Source: Dehalococcoidia bacterium UBA6808
Lineage (GTDB): Bacteria; Chloroflexota; Dehalococcoidia; GIF9; UBA5629
Assembly: GCA_002452695.1 (NCBI GenBank)
Contig: DKFA01000046.1
Coordinates: 1 to 9,467 of the forward strand
Reading direction: 5' to 3'
DNA length: 9,467 nucleotides
Shown: one piece after another, positions 1 through 7,186 of the stretch
How positions within the stretch are numbered: position 1 is the first letter of the stretch
Layout of the letters: each line of letters begins with the position of its first letter
Notes under the pieces: generated by a model
What the model was told of the DNA's origin: nothing
What the model saw: only the letters and a program-made list of their open reading frames with translations
Database searches by the model: none
Made by a program: the position numbers and the translations under genes

Positions 1-1038
1 TTCTAATAACTGCCTTTGTTTGGCATCCAGTTTTTCCGGGATCTTAACCTTCACTAGCACAAGCTGGTCACCACGGCTTTTTGAATTGGGCTTGGGGAAC
101 CCCTTATCTTTGATGTGGAATACCTTACCATGCTGGACTCCCGGGGGTGTCCTCAGAGTGTATTTGCCGTCCATAGTAGGCACTTCTAGACTGCAGCCGA
201 GCGCAGGCTGAGCAAAATTGAGCGTTACTGACATGATGATATCTGGTCCCCTGCGCAGGAAAAACTTATGAGGCTTGACCTCGAAATTGATATAGAGGTC
301 ACCGGGTGCTCCGCCATAGTAACCAGCATCTCCCTCGCGCTGTTTTATCATCTGTGTACCAGTATCTACACCAGGTGGGATGTTGAGGGTAAGCTTATGC
401 CTGACCCTTTCCCTGCCCTGGCCTTTACAATGGGGGCAGGGGTCAGTGATGATTGTGCCCTGCCCCTGGCACCTGCTGCAAGTGGCGGTCTGCACGAAAC
501 GTCCGAATATACTCTGCTGGGTGCGCCGTATCTGTCCTGTGCCGTTGCATTCAGGACATTTTGTGGGATTGCTGCCGGGCCGGCAGCCGATGCCCTTGCA
601 AACTGAGCACAGCTCCACCCGGTTTAACTCAATATCACGGGTAACCCCTGTATAAGCTTCCTCGAAAGTCAGAGTGACTTTGACCGAAATATCCTGGCCC
701 TTACGTGGAGTCCGTCTCTGCGAAGTCGATCTTGTGCCGCCAAAGAAAGCATCGAAGATATCTCCCAGGCCACCGAATTCGAAAGTATCAAAGCCCATGT
801 TATCCCCACCGTCACCGCCCGGCGCATGCCCGTAGCGGTCGTAATAGGAGCGTTTCTGGGGATCGGAGAGGACTTCGTAGGCCTCATTTATCTCCTTGAA
901 TTTCTCTGTTGCGCCCGAATTCTGATTACGGTCGGGGTGGTATTCCATGGCCAGCTTGCGGAAGGCCTTTTTGATCTGCTCATCCGTAGCCCCCCTGGGC
1001 AACCCCAGTATCGAATAATAATCCTTTGTTTGTGACAT
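1..1038 (-). CDS. dnaJ: Chaperone DnaJ (Hsp40, type I), 3' end off the left edge
   Basis: This is the co-chaperone that delivers unfolded clients to DnaK and stimulates its ATPase in the cytoplasm. The frame stays open for 346 codons from an ATG at 1038 to the window edge. Family members are about 375 residues, so only the C-terminal tail is missing. The J domain (about residues 5-70) has the HPD motif at 34-36. A Gly/Phe-rich linker follows (about 73-105). Then come four CXXCXGXG zinc motifs starting at Cys144, Cys161, Cys187 and Cys201, which define type I DnaJ. The two beta-sandwich substrate domains follow. The start is supported by a GAGG ribosome site (plus-strand 1048-1051) 9 nt upstream. 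It is divergent from the NUDIX gene and lies about 1 kb from a second, different J-protein gene. No dnaK or grpE is visible; they could lie beyond the edge. The identification is firm. Confidence 0.97.
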   Translation of the reverse strand, partial: MSQTKDYYSILGLPRGATDEQIKKAFRKLAMEYHPDRNQNSGATEKFKEINEAYEVLSDPQKRSYYDRYGHAPGGDGGDNMGFDTFEFGGLGDIFDAFFGGTRSTSQRRTPRKGQDISVKVTLTFEEAYTGVTRDIELNRVELCSVCKGIGCRPGSNPTKCPECNGTGQIRRTQQSIFGRFVQTATCSRCQGQGTIITDPCPHCKGQGRERVRHKLTLNIPPGVDTGTQMIKQREGDAGYYGGAPGDLYINFEVKPHKFFLRRGPDIIMSVTLNFAQPALGCSLEVPTMDGKYTLRTPPGVQHGKVFHIKDKGFPKPNSKSRGDQLVLVKVKIPEKLDAKQRQLLE

Positions 1039-1061
1039 ATGTAAAAACCTCAACTTTTTAG

Positions 1062-1089
1062 TATATACAATTAAAGTTGCTATAATCAA
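1062..1089 (-). promoter_or_regulatory. Candidate sigma-70 promoter of dnaJ
   Basis: On the minus strand, TTGATT (plus 1084-1089) and TATATA (plus 1062-1067) are separated by 16 bp. They lie 24 bp upstream of the dnaJ ATG, leaving room for a short leader with the GAGG ribosome site. The hexamers match consensus only partly, in AT-rich DNA where chance matches are common. No CIRCE element or HspR-type repeat is seen next to it. Confidence 0.35.
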
Positions 1090-1234
1090 ATTTCAGCTAC
1101 GGAATTTTGGAATCAGTTGTAGGAAGCCGGGGATAAACAGCTTTTCCAGATCGTGGGGTAAAACGAATAGTATGCGTCGTTTCAGCCGGGGAATTGCTCA
1201 GTGAGGACGCCTGGCTGTATGATTAAAGTGCGTT

Positions 1235-1819
1235 ATGAAGGAAATAATCCGGCAGGCGCTGGCCTCGCGTACGCGTATAACTCTTAAGGAAAGCGGTTAT
1301 AAGGAATCAGCCGTGCTCGTCCCTATTTATGAGAAGGACGGGCACTGCCACATAGTCTTTACCCAACGTACATCTCATCTGAACCATCACAAGGGGGAGA
1401 TATCCTTTCCTGGCGGTGGCCGTCATCCTGATGACAGAGATTTGCAGGTCACCGCACTGAGGGAGAGCCGCGAGGAGATAGGGCTGAAAGAAGAGGATGT
1501 TGAAGTACTGGGAACGCTCGACGATGCTGTGACGGTTACCTCGCTCTATTGTATCACACCCTTTGTCGGCCTTATACCCTACCCTTACGAATTCAATCCT
1601 GACCCGTTCGAGGTACAGGAGGTCTTCTCCTTCTCCCATGCGGACCTTATGCACAGGGCTAAAATCACTATTGAGGACCAGGTTATCGACGGCCATACCA
1701 TAACTATCCATACATATGAAATAGGCGGCCGCATCATCTGGGGGGCGACCGCCTGGATATTGAGCAATTTCTTCGAAATTGTCGGGCCATTAAATGGGGC
1801 ACACCGTAAAAATGGATGA
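1235..1819 (+). CDS. NUDIX hydrolase, probable CoA pyrophosphatase (NudL/YeaB type)
   Basis: The 194-residue protein fits the CoA-pyrophosphatase branch of the NUDIX family. That branch hydrolyses CoA or acyl-CoA to 3',5'-ADP and phosphopantetheine and may recycle or limit CoA. The signature GEISFPGG is at residues 54-61, followed by TALRESREEIGL at 73-84. The latter carries the metal-binding REXXEE helix (76-81). The position of the first Glu in the canonical NUDIX box is Arg68, flanked by Asp66, Asp67 and Asp69; CoA-branch members also vary here. An in-frame stop at 1220 and no other start codon before 1235 fix the ATG, although no good ribosome site precedes it. It is transcribed divergently from dnaJ and is not obviously part of the stress operon downstream, which has its own promoters. 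The family call is secure; the substrate is inferred from the signature. Confidence 0.88.
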   Translation: MKEIIRQALASRTRITLKESGYKESAVLVPIYEKDGHCHIVFTQRTSHLNHHKGEISFPGGGRHPDDRDLQVTALRESREEIGLKEEDVEVLGTLDDAVTVTSLYCITPFVGLIPYPYEFNPDPFEVQEVFSFSHADLMHRAKITIEDQVIDGHTITIHTYEIGGRIIWGATAWILSNFFEIVGPLNGAHRKNG

Positions 1820-1921
1820 GGGTTTACTTGCCTGATTTGGCCTCGATTTTCTCAGGTTCCGCTTTGGCCTTGATCTTGACAGTCCGAGGTTTTACTTCTT
1901 CCGCCTTATCGTTTTTATCTT

Positions 1922-1938
1922 AGAGTGCGCCCCACTCT
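1922..1938. promoter_or_regulatory. Candidate HspR operator (HAIR-like inverted repeat)
   Basis: A perfect inverted repeat, AGAGTG-CGCCC-CACTCT, can be read as AGAGT-N7-ACTCT. The known HspR-associated inverted repeat in actinobacteria is CTTGAGT-N7-ACTCAAG, and the central GAGT-N7-ACTC is matched exactly with the right spacing. The outer three bases on each side mostly differ. It lies upstream of the operon that encodes an HspR homologue, about 90 bp before the nearer consensus promoter and about 33 bp before the upstream candidate -35. No T-tract follows on either strand, so a terminator is unlikely. Confidence 0.5.
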
Positions 1939-1946
1939 TCATGAGG

Positions 1947-1972
1947 AAATTTTATAAATCCTTATAAAATTT
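1947..1972. repeat. Perfect AT-rich palindrome, 11-bp arms, 4-nt centre
   Basis: AAATTTTATAA (1947-1957) and TTATAAAATTT (1962-1972) are exact reverse complements around ATCC. The right arm runs into the -35 of the upstream candidate promoter. It could be an operator for an unidentified regulator, an UP-like AT-rich element, or a weak hairpin. No poly-T tract follows. Confidence 0.75.
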
Positions 1973-1999
1973 GTCAAGTTTAATAAAAAATAGTATCAT
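1971..1999 (+). promoter_or_regulatory. Candidate upstream promoter of the cbpA-hspR-clpC operon
   Basis: TTGTCA (1971-1976), a 17-bp spacer and TATCAT (1994-1999) each match the sigma-70 consensus at five of six positions. The -35 overlaps the end of the 26-bp palindrome, so a protein bound to the palindrome could control it. Its transcript would have a leader of about 65-70 nt ahead of the first gene. Confidence 0.45.
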
Positions 2000-2026
2000 G
2001 TAAATATACAAAACAGATTAGCATTA

Positions 2027-2055
2027 TTGACATTGGATATCAATGCGCGTATAAT
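2027..2055 (+). promoter_or_regulatory. Perfect-consensus sigma-70 promoter of the stress operon
   Basis: TTGACA (2027-2032) and TATAAT (2050-2055) both match consensus at every position and are exactly 17 bp apart. The spacer holds the inverted repeat CATTG-GATAT-CAATG (2031-2045), which overlaps the last two bases of the -35. Initiation would be expected near 2061-2063, leaving a leader of only about 11-13 nt before the ATG at 2074. A promoter this strong needs repression, in line with an HspR-controlled operon. Confidence 0.85.
2031..2045. promoter_or_regulatory. Inverted repeat inside the promoter spacer, candidate operator
   Basis: CATTG (2031-2035) and CAATG (2041-2045) flank GATAT, between the -35 and -10 hexamers. 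MerR-family activators typically bind in the promoter spacer, but those spacers are usually 19-20 bp, whereas this one is the optimal 17 bp. Simple steric repression is therefore more likely if the site is real. The arms do not match the HspR consensus. Confidence 0.35.
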
Positions 2056-2060
2056 TTGCC

Positions 2061-2068
2061 GGAAGGTG
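2061..2068 (+). promoter_or_regulatory. Ribosome-binding site that decides the cbpA start
   Basis: GGAAGGTG lies 5 nt before the ATG at 2074. An alternative in-frame TTG at 2056 directly abuts the -10 hexamer, would lie upstream of the expected transcription start, and has no ribosome site. The ATG start is therefore preferred. The site would sit at the extreme 5' end of the short transcript. Confidence 0.65.
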
Positions 2069-2073
2069 TAAGG

Positions 2074-3093
2074 ATGGCAGGAAAAGACTATTACAGCATA
2101 TTGGGAGTGCCGAAGGGCGCTCCTGAAAAGGATATCAAGGCAGCATATCGCAAGCTGGCCCGTAAGTATCATCCGGACGTAAACCCCGGCGACAAGTCGG
2201 CTGAGTCCAGGTTCAAAGAAATTAACGAGGCCTATGAGGTGCTGTCTGATCCAGATAAGCGCAAGAAGTATGACCAGTATGGGTCGGACTTCGAAAACGC
2301 TGAAGCATATGCCCGCGCCCGCGAACAGGCCCGTCAGCAGTCTAGCTGGTTTGGGCGGGGAGCGGGCGCGGGTTCTCCTTACACTACGTATGAAAACGTT
2401 GATATGGGAGACCTCAACGAAGTTTTTGAGAGTCTATTTAAGGGGTTTGGTGGAACGGCCGGCACCAGGACAGGCAGTCGCAGGTCGGCGCGTCGCGGTG
2501 AAGATATCCAGCACCCGCTTGAGATCAGCCTGGAGGAAGCTTTCAATGGCACCAGGCGTGTGCTTGATTTGCAGACGGAGTCGGTGTGTCCGGCCTGTCA
2601 GGGTATGGGCAGGGTTAAGAACGGTCTTTGCGGCCAGTGCGGCGGTCAGGGCAGGATCATCAAGCCGCGCAGGCTGGAGGTCAAAATACCTGCCGGAGTG
2701 AGGGATGGGTCCAAAGTCAGGATCGCTGGCGAGGGCAACCCAGGAAGTGGTGGTCCCAACGGCGATCTCTATCTGGTTATCAAGGTTGCGCCGCATCCGC
2801 TGTTTAAGCTGGAGGGGGATGACCTGACGGTCGATGTGCCGGTATCTCTCACTACTGCTGTACTGGGTGGCGAGGTGCAGGTGCCTACTCTCAAGGGCAG
2901 CAAACTAGCCCTCAAAATACCTCCCGAAACGCAGAATGGCAAGGTTTTCCGTCTGGCCAGGCAGGGTATGCCCAGGTTGAATGACACAGCGCGCGGCGAC
3001 ATGCTGGCCAGGGTATCGGTTGTGCTTCCGGTCAATTTGACCGAGAAGGAAAGGGGCCTTTTCGAGCAGTTCAAGGCCCTCAGGCCCAACTGA
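2074..3093 (+). CDS. cbpA: DnaJ-family co-chaperone with half-size zinc finger (CbpA-like)
   Basis: This 339-residue J-domain protein is expected to recruit clients to DnaK. The J domain (about residues 4-70) has HPD at 33-35. A linker with Gly and Arg/Gln-rich stretches follows (about 75-145). In place of the four CXXCXGXG motifs of DnaJ or none as in CbpA, there are only two, starting at Cys172 and Cys186, enough for a single zinc site. The C-terminal substrate domains run from about residue 199 to the end. It is therefore an intermediate architecture, and the symbol cbpA is a convenience rather than an exact match. The ATG at 2074 is chosen over an in-frame TTG at 2056 because of the promoter and ribosome site. 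It is first in the operon, 34 bp ahead of hspR, and presumably under HspR control. It differs clearly in sequence from dnaJ to the left. Confidence 0.93.
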   Translation: MAGKDYYSILGVPKGAPEKDIKAAYRKLARKYHPDVNPGDKSAESRFKEINEAYEVLSDPDKRKKYDQYGSDFENAEAYARAREQARQQSSWFGRGAGAGSPYTTYENVDMGDLNEVFESLFKGFGGTAGTRTGSRRSARRGEDIQHPLEISLEEAFNGTRRVLDLQTESVCPACQGMGRVKNGLCGQCGGQGRIIKPRRLEVKIPAGVRDGSKVRIAGEGNPGSGGPNGDLYLVIKVAPHPLFKLEGDDLTVDVPVSLTTAVLGGEVQVPTLKGSKLALKIPPETQNGKVFRLARQGMPRLNDTARGDMLARVSVVLPVNLTEKERGLFEQFKALRPN

Positions 3094-3127
3094 TATTGCA
3101 GTAGTAACGACGAGGTGCTAAGATAAG

Positions 3128-3478
3128 ATGCCTCAGGAGACAAACGAACCGAAATATGTAATAAGTATAGCCGCAAAAATATTGGGATGCGAGATTCACA
3201 CGCTCCGGTATTATGAGAAGCTGGGCTTTGTCCAGCCTTACCGTTCCGAAGGCAATATACGCTATTATTCGGAATCGGATATCGAGAGACTCAGGCATAT
3301 CAAGGTGCTCATGGATGATATGGGCATCAATATGGCCGGGGTTGAGGTTATCATCAGGCTCAGCGAGAAGATCGTAGAGATGCAGAACAGGATACATATG
3401 CTGGAGGCGGAACTGGCCAAATACGACGCCTCCAGCATGCAAAAAAAGAAATCGAAATCAGGAGGTTACTATGGCTGA
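3128..3478 (+). CDS. hspR: HspR-type MerR-family heat-shock repressor
   Basis: The 116-residue protein is a winged-helix MerR-family regulator. The N-terminal part matches HspR: YVISIAAKILGC (10-21), the recognition region TLRYYEKLGF (25-34) and the wing motif EGNIRYYSESDIERL (41-55). A helix that can form a dimerising coiled coil covers about 75-98, followed by a basic KKKSKS tail. In Streptomyces and Mycobacterium, HspR represses chaperone operons by binding HAIR sites and uses DnaK as corepressor, so free DnaK senses protein damage. Here it sits between a J-protein gene and clpC, and a GAGT-N7-ACTC repeat lies upstream, which supports autoregulation. A GAGGTG ribosome site (3112-3117) precedes the ATG by 10 nt. 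It overlaps the next gene by 8 nt. No metal- or thiol-sensor cysteine pattern is present, which argues against a MerR, SoxR or CueR role. Confidence 0.92.
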   Translation: MPQETNEPKYVISIAAKILGCEIHTLRYYEKLGFVQPYRSEGNIRYYSESDIERLRHIKVLMDDMGINMAGVEVIIRLSEKIVEMQNRIHMLEAELAKYDASSMQKKKSKSGGYYG

Positions 3479-3755
3479 AACCACAACCAACATCGCTCCG
3501 GCAAGCTGGCAGGTCACTGCAACCACCATTGAATGTGACTTGGTCAATGAGTACGTAACCATTATGGTCAACAGGGACTGGTCATGCAAATGCACCTGGT
3601 GGGCCAAATACAAGAAAGTGGCGGGGGAGGACCCCAAACACAAGTTTTCGAAGGACGTTAAAGCCAAGATCGGCAGATGCCAGGGGCCGGACTGCAAGTT
3701 TGTCACCAGTTACCGTGACAAGCTGATCGAGGAAGAGGCAGCAGTTAAAAAATAA
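3471..3755 (+). CDS. Unrecognised 94-residue cysteine-motif protein between hspR and clpC
   Basis: I do not recognise this family. The gene is real by context: a strong AGGAGG ribosome site (3460-3465) is 5 nt before the ATG, it overlaps the end of hspR by 8 nt, and clpC starts 3 nt after its stop. The protein is soluble with no signal peptide or membrane segment. It has five cysteines: Cys22, Cys39-X-Cys41 followed by a WW pair at 43-44, and Cys70-X4-Cys75. The last four could bind one zinc or iron ion or form a redox-sensitive site. The tail from about residue 82 is helical and charged (Glu and Lys rich). Its place directly before clpC suggests an adaptor or modulator of ClpC, or a stress sensor. 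This is a guess from position, by analogy with the zinc protein McsA in the Firmicutes clpC operon. It has no clear sequence similarity to McsA, whose motifs are CXXC. Confidence 0.85.
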   Translation: MAETTTNIAPASWQVTATTIECDLVNEYVTIMVNRDWSCKCTWWAKYKKVAGEDPKHKFSKDVKAKIGRCQGPDCKFVTSYRDKLIEEEAAVKK

Positions 3756-3758
3756 TAC

Positions 3759-6293
3759 ATGAGACAGGAAAGATTTACTGAACAGGCGCAGGAAGTGCTG
3801 GGGGCTTCCCAGCAGTTGGTCAGCCGTTTCCGCAACTCGATGTGGGACGTTGAGCATATTTTCCTGGCGTTGCTGGAACAGCAGAACGGCCTGGCGGTTG
3901 AAATACTCAAGCGGATGAATGTCAACCTCACCGCAATGAAAAAGCGTGTGTATGACGTCCTCAATTCCTATCCCAAGATCGCCGACCAGCCGCGCAGCGC
4001 GATCGGCGGCATCCAGATCTACCCCACGCCGCGCGTGGCCCAGGCGCTTCAAGCCGCCATCGGGGAGGCCGACCGCCTTAACGATGAGTACGTCGGCGTG
4101 GAACATCTGCTGATCGCGATTGCCAGCGAAGCTTCGGGAGATTCCGTCAGCATACTCAAGGAGTTTGATGTCGACCAGGAGAAGATCTACCAGTCGTTGC
4201 TCAATATTCGCGGCAGCCACCGCGTGGATGATCCCCGCGCCGAGACCAAGTACCGCTCATTGGAGAAGTACGGACGAGATCTCACCGAGCTGGCCCGCCA
4301 GGGCAAGCTTGATCCCGTCATCGAACGCGAGGATGAGATCAAGCGTGTCATGCAGGTGCTGATCAGGCGTACCAAGAATAATCCTGTGCTGATCGGTGAA
4401 GCCGGCGTAGGCAAGACGGCTGTAGCTGAAGGGCTGGCTCTGAAGATTGTGTCCGGCGATGTGCCGGATTCGTTGAGAAACCGAAGGGTGATCGCCCTGG
4501 ATATGGGCGCCCTGGTTGCGGGCAGCAAGTTCCGCGGCGAGTTCGAGGAAAGGCTCAAGGCGGTTATGGACGAGGTGCGGCAGGCTAAAGGTGAAATAAT
4601 CCTGTTCATCGACGAAATGCATACCGTGGTGGGCGCGGGTGCGGCTGAAGGCGCCATCGACGCCAGCAACATGCTTAAACCGGCTTTGGCCAGGGGTGAA
4701 CTGCAGTGCGTCGGCGCCACCACGCTCGATGAATACCGTAAATATATCGAACCAGACAAGGCGCTTGAACGCAGGTTACAGCCTGTTTTCGTGGGCGAGC
4801 CCAGCGTGGAAGCGACCATACAAATGCTCAAAGGCCTGCGGCCCAGGTACGAAGCGCATCACAAGGTCACCATCACCGACTCTGCGGTGGAGGCCGCAGT
4901 CAAGCTGAGCAAGCGCTACATTACTGAGCGCTTCCTGCCGGATAAGGCCATCGACCTGCTGGACGAGGCTGCCAGCAAGCTCCGTATCGACATGGAAAGT
5001 ATGCCCGCTGATGTTAAGCAGATGGAACAGAAGGTGCAGCAGCTCACCGAGGAGGAAGCTGCGGCTTCGCAGCGCTCTGAATATGAGAAGGCTGCCGAGA
5101 TCAAAGTGGACAGGTTGCGTATTGAAGACGAATGGAAGAAGGCCAAGGAAAAATGGATACAGGAGAAGAAGCTCGACAGCGAGGTCGATGAAGAGACCAT
5201 TGCCGAGCTGGTGGCCAAACAGACCGGCATCCCCGTGGCCAGCATGAAGGAAAGCGAGTCGGAAAAGCTGATCCACATGGAGGACAGGCTGCATGACCGT
5301 ATCGTTGACCAGGAGGAGGCTGTTGCTGCCATCTCCGAGGCTGTCCGAAGGGGTCGGGCTGGGTTGAAAGACCCCAGGCGGCCGATCGGCAGCTTCATTT
5401 TCCTTGGACCCACCGGCGTGGGCAAGACCGAGGTAGCCAAAGCTTTGGCGCAGTTCCTCTTCGACGATGAAGATGCCATGATCCGCATTGACATGTCGGA
5501 GTACCAGCAGGAACATACCGTGTCCCGGCTGATCGGCGCTCCGCCGGGCTATGTTGGTTACGACGAGGCCGGGCAGCTCACCGAGGCCGTGCGCAGGAGG
5601 CCCTTCCGCGTGGTGCTCTTCGATGAGATCGAAAAGGCGCACCCCGATGTATTCAATACCCTGTTGCAGATACTTGAGGATGGCAGGCTGACTGACGGCC
5701 ACGGCCGTACCGTCAGCTTCAAGGAGACCGTCGTTATCATGACCAGCAACCTGGGCATGCAGGAGTTTAAGCAGCATGCCCGTAAGAACATCGGTTTCAA
5801 TATGCCCCAGGCCAAAGAGGACAATCAGGAATGGGAGCAGCTTAAAATCGTCATCGAAGGTGAGTTGAAAAAGACCTTCCGGCCGGAGTTTCTCAACCGC
5901 ATCGATGAGATAATTATTTTCCATCCGCTTAACGAGGAGAACCTCAAGAAGATCATAGACCTGCTGGTCAAGGAAGTGGAGAAACTGCTGTCCGACCGCA
6001 ACATCGTGCTGCAGCTCACCGATGAAGCCAGGGATTGGGTATTCCGCAAGGAGTACGATCCGGAATATGGCGCCAGGCCGTTGCGTCGCGCTATACAGCG
6101 CTATATCGAGAACCCCCTTTCCAGCAAGATCATCTCCGGCGAGGTCAAGGACGGCGACACTGTCACGGTGTCTGTAGATAAGGACGTCCTGGCGTTTGCT
6201 GTAACAGGCAGCGTGGCCGATGCGGCGGAGTCAGGCGAAGAAGAATCAGTGGGTGTGGCTAAAAAGAAGCGAAAAAACAAGACGGCCAGATAA
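3759..6293 (+). CDS. clpC: ATP-dependent Clp protease ATP-binding subunit ClpC
   Basis: This 844-residue Hsp100 AAA+ unfoldase threads proteins into ClpP for degradation. The N-terminal double Clp-N repeat covers about residues 1-145. The first AAA+ module has Walker A GEAGVGKT (213-220) and Walker B ending in Asp285-Glu286. The second has Walker A GPTGVGKT (550-557) and Walker B ending in Asp622-Glu623. Two features separate it from ClpB: a short middle coiled coil (about 412-470) instead of the roughly 120-residue ClpB one, and an IGF tripeptide (678-680) in KNIGFNMPQ, the loop that docks to ClpP. The tail after about residue 815 is acidic then basic (KKKRKNK) and longer than in Bacillus ClpC (about 810 residues). 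No ribosome site precedes the ATG closely; GAGGAAGAGG (3729-3738) is 20 nt away. Translation is probably coupled to the small gene that ends 3 nt earlier. Heat-shock repression by HspR is inferred. Confidence 0.95.
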   Translation: MRQERFTEQAQEVLGASQQLVSRFRNSMWDVEHIFLALLEQQNGLAVEILKRMNVNLTAMKKRVYDVLNSYPKIADQPRSAIGGIQIYPTPRVAQALQAAIGEADRLNDEYVGVEHLLIAIASEASGDSVSILKEFDVDQEKIYQSLLNIRGSHRVDDPRAETKYRSLEKYGRDLTELARQGKLDPVIEREDEIKRVMQVLIRRTKNNPVLIGEAGVGKTAVAEGLALKIVSGDVPDSLRNRRVIALDMGALVAGSKFRGEFEERLKAVMDEVRQAKGEIILFIDEMHTVVGAGAAEGAIDASNMLKPALARGELQCVGATTLDEYRKYIEPDKALERRLQPVFVGEPSVEATIQMLKGLRPRYEAHHKVTITDSAVEAAVKLSKRYITERFLPDKAIDLLDEAASKLRIDMESMPADVKQMEQKVQQLTEEEAAASQRSEYEKAAEIKVDRLRIEDEWKKAKEKWIQEKKLDSEVDEETIAELVAKQTGIPVASMKESESEKLIHMEDRLHDRIVDQEEAVAAISEAVRRGRAGLKDPRRPIGSFIFLGPTGVGKTEVAKALAQFLFDDEDAMIRIDMSEYQQEHTVSRLIGAPPGYVGYDEAGQLTEAVRRRPFRVVLFDEIEKAHPDVFNTLLQILEDGRLTDGHGRTVSFKETVVIMTSNLGMQEFKQHARKNIGFNMPQAKEDNQEWEQLKIVIEGELKKTFRPEFLNRIDEIIIFHPLNEENLKKIIDLLVKEVEKLLSDRNIVLQLTDEARDWVFRKEYDPEYGARPLRRAIQRYIENPLSSKIISGEVKDGDTVTVSVDKDVLAFAVTGSVADAAESGEEESVGVAKKKRKNKTAR

Positions 6294-6902
6294 GTGGGTA
6301 ACAACGCCTCCGTAAGCGACCTGATGAAAACAAGACGACGCGACTGGCGGAATACCGCCATGATTGCGGCATCTATCGCGATATCCGCAGTTTTCTGCGT
6401 GCTGGTGGTGCTCTACAGGGACGAGGTAGTCAAGTTCTCCGGGTATGGCTACTTGGGCGATTTTATCATCAGCTTTCTGGCCGTGGTTGCCGTGCTTGTG
6501 CCGGTTCCCAGTATACTTGTTGTTTTTACGTTGGGTGCAGTGCTAAACCCTATACTGGTTGGTCTGATTGCCGGCGCAGGTGAGACGCTGGGCAGTATGG
6601 TGGTATATATGATGGGCCTGAGCAGTGTCCGTGCCTTCCACGCGCTCGACCACAGTGTGATGGAAAGGTTCAGGACCTGGATCAAGGCGCGGGGAGCATT
6701 TTCCGTATTCGTCATGTCAGCCATTTTCAACCCTCTGTTTTATCCTTTCACGGCCATTGCCGGCATGATGCATTTCGGCTGGTGGCGTTTCATGATTCTT
6801 TGCTTGGCCGGCAAATCACTTAAGAACCTGCTGGTGGCAGGGGCAGGCTTCTACGGCATGGGCGCCCTGCTGGATTTACTTGGAGGTAAACTGCCGCTAT
6901 GA
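6294..6902 (+). CDS. VTT-domain (DedA/TVP38-like) inner-membrane protein
   Basis: This hydrophobic protein of 202 residues has a short basic cytoplasmic start (KTRRRDWR at 11-18), a first membrane helix at about 21-41, and several more hydrophobic segments from about 57 to 200. The stretch [16 protein letters not shown], the re-entrant-like [22 protein letters not shown] and the later [11 protein letters not shown] fit the VTT (SNARE-associated) fold of DedA, YqaA and TVP38. DedA and TVP38 relatives are linked to lipid scrambling, undecaprenyl-phosphate recycling and membrane homeostasis; the role of this one is unknown. The GTG start directly follows the clpC stop. An in-frame ATG at 6324 is an alternative, and neither has a good ribosome site. 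It overlaps the next gene by 4 nt. Position at the end of a chaperone operon could mean a part in envelope stress, but simple read-through is also possible. Confidence 0.8.
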   Translation: MGNNASVSDLMKTRRRDWRNTAMIAASIAISAVFCVLVVLYRDEVVKFSGYGYLGDFIISFLAVVAVLVPVPSILVVFTLGAVLNPILVGLIAGAGETLGSMVVYMMGLSSVRAFHALDHSVMERFRTWIKARGAFSVFVMSAIFNPLFYPFTAIAGMMHFGWWRFMILCLAGKSLKNLLVAGAGFYGMGALLDLLGGKLPL

Positions 6903-7132
6903 CCAAAATGCCGCCGCCTCGCAGTTGGTATATTACGCTCATGCTGGCCATTTTCCTGGGCTGGTTCGGGCTGGACCGTTTCTACATCGGGCGCTACAAG
7001 GCCGGATGGATGAAGCTGTTCACGCTGGGCGGGCTGGGCATCTGGTGGCTGCTGGATATAATCCTGATCGGGTCCGAGTACCGCAAAGATCGCTGGTACC
7101 GACCGCTGGTGCACTCCTGGAACCCGAAATAG
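6899..7132 (+). CDS. TM2-domain membrane protein
   Basis: The small protein (77 residues) has two membrane helices, about 11-28 and 40-58, joined by a short polar turn. The pattern [23 protein letters not shown] (residues 19-41, read here in parts) followed by [14 protein letters not shown] is the TM2-domain signature: FLG-x-FG-x-(H/D)-RFY-x-G, then a GGxGIWW-x-xD second helix. The role of TM2 proteins in bacteria is poorly known. The ATG overlaps the stop of the VTT gene (ATGA), so translation is coupled, with a GGAGGT ribosome site (6882-6887) 11 nt upstream inside that gene. It is the last gene of the apparent operon. No strong terminator follows; there is only a weak stem with a short T run near 7136-7161. 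Confidence 0.88.
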   Translation: MTKMPPPRSWYITLMLAIFLGWFGLDRFYIGRYKAGWMKLFTLGGLGIWWLLDIILIGSEYRKDRWYRPLVHSWNPK

Positions 7133-7186
7133 CAGGGCGATTTGAGTTTTTCGCAGCTTTTTGATAAATTGATACGTTGTTATCAT

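Noticed and set aside
20..1035. Several plus-strand frames over the left end
   Set aside because: They are antisense to dnaJ, which is open on the minus strand with all expected motifs.
1922..1938. Reading of the AGAGTG/CACTCT repeat as a CIRCE (HrcA) site or a terminator
   Set aside because: CIRCE has the half-sites in the opposite orientation with a 9-bp spacer, and no T-tract follows the stem on either strand.
2056..2073. Upstream TTG start for the J-protein
   Set aside because: It directly abuts the -10 hexamer of a perfect promoter, would not be transcribed from it, and the ATG at 2074 has a good ribosome site.
4776..5924. Long minus-strand open frame of 382 codons inside clpC
   Set aside because: It lies antisense to conserved AAA+ domains and reflects the codon bias of clpC; no family is recognised and there is no promoter or ribosome site.
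7136..7161. Possible intrinsic terminator after the TM2 gene
   Set aside because: The stem GCGA/TCGC is only 4 bp with a long loop and a short T run; too weak to call.
7162..7185. TGATAA / TTATCA inverted repeat just before the tRNA
   Set aside because: Six-bp AT-rich arms with a 12-bp gap can arise by chance, and no promoter logic supports them.
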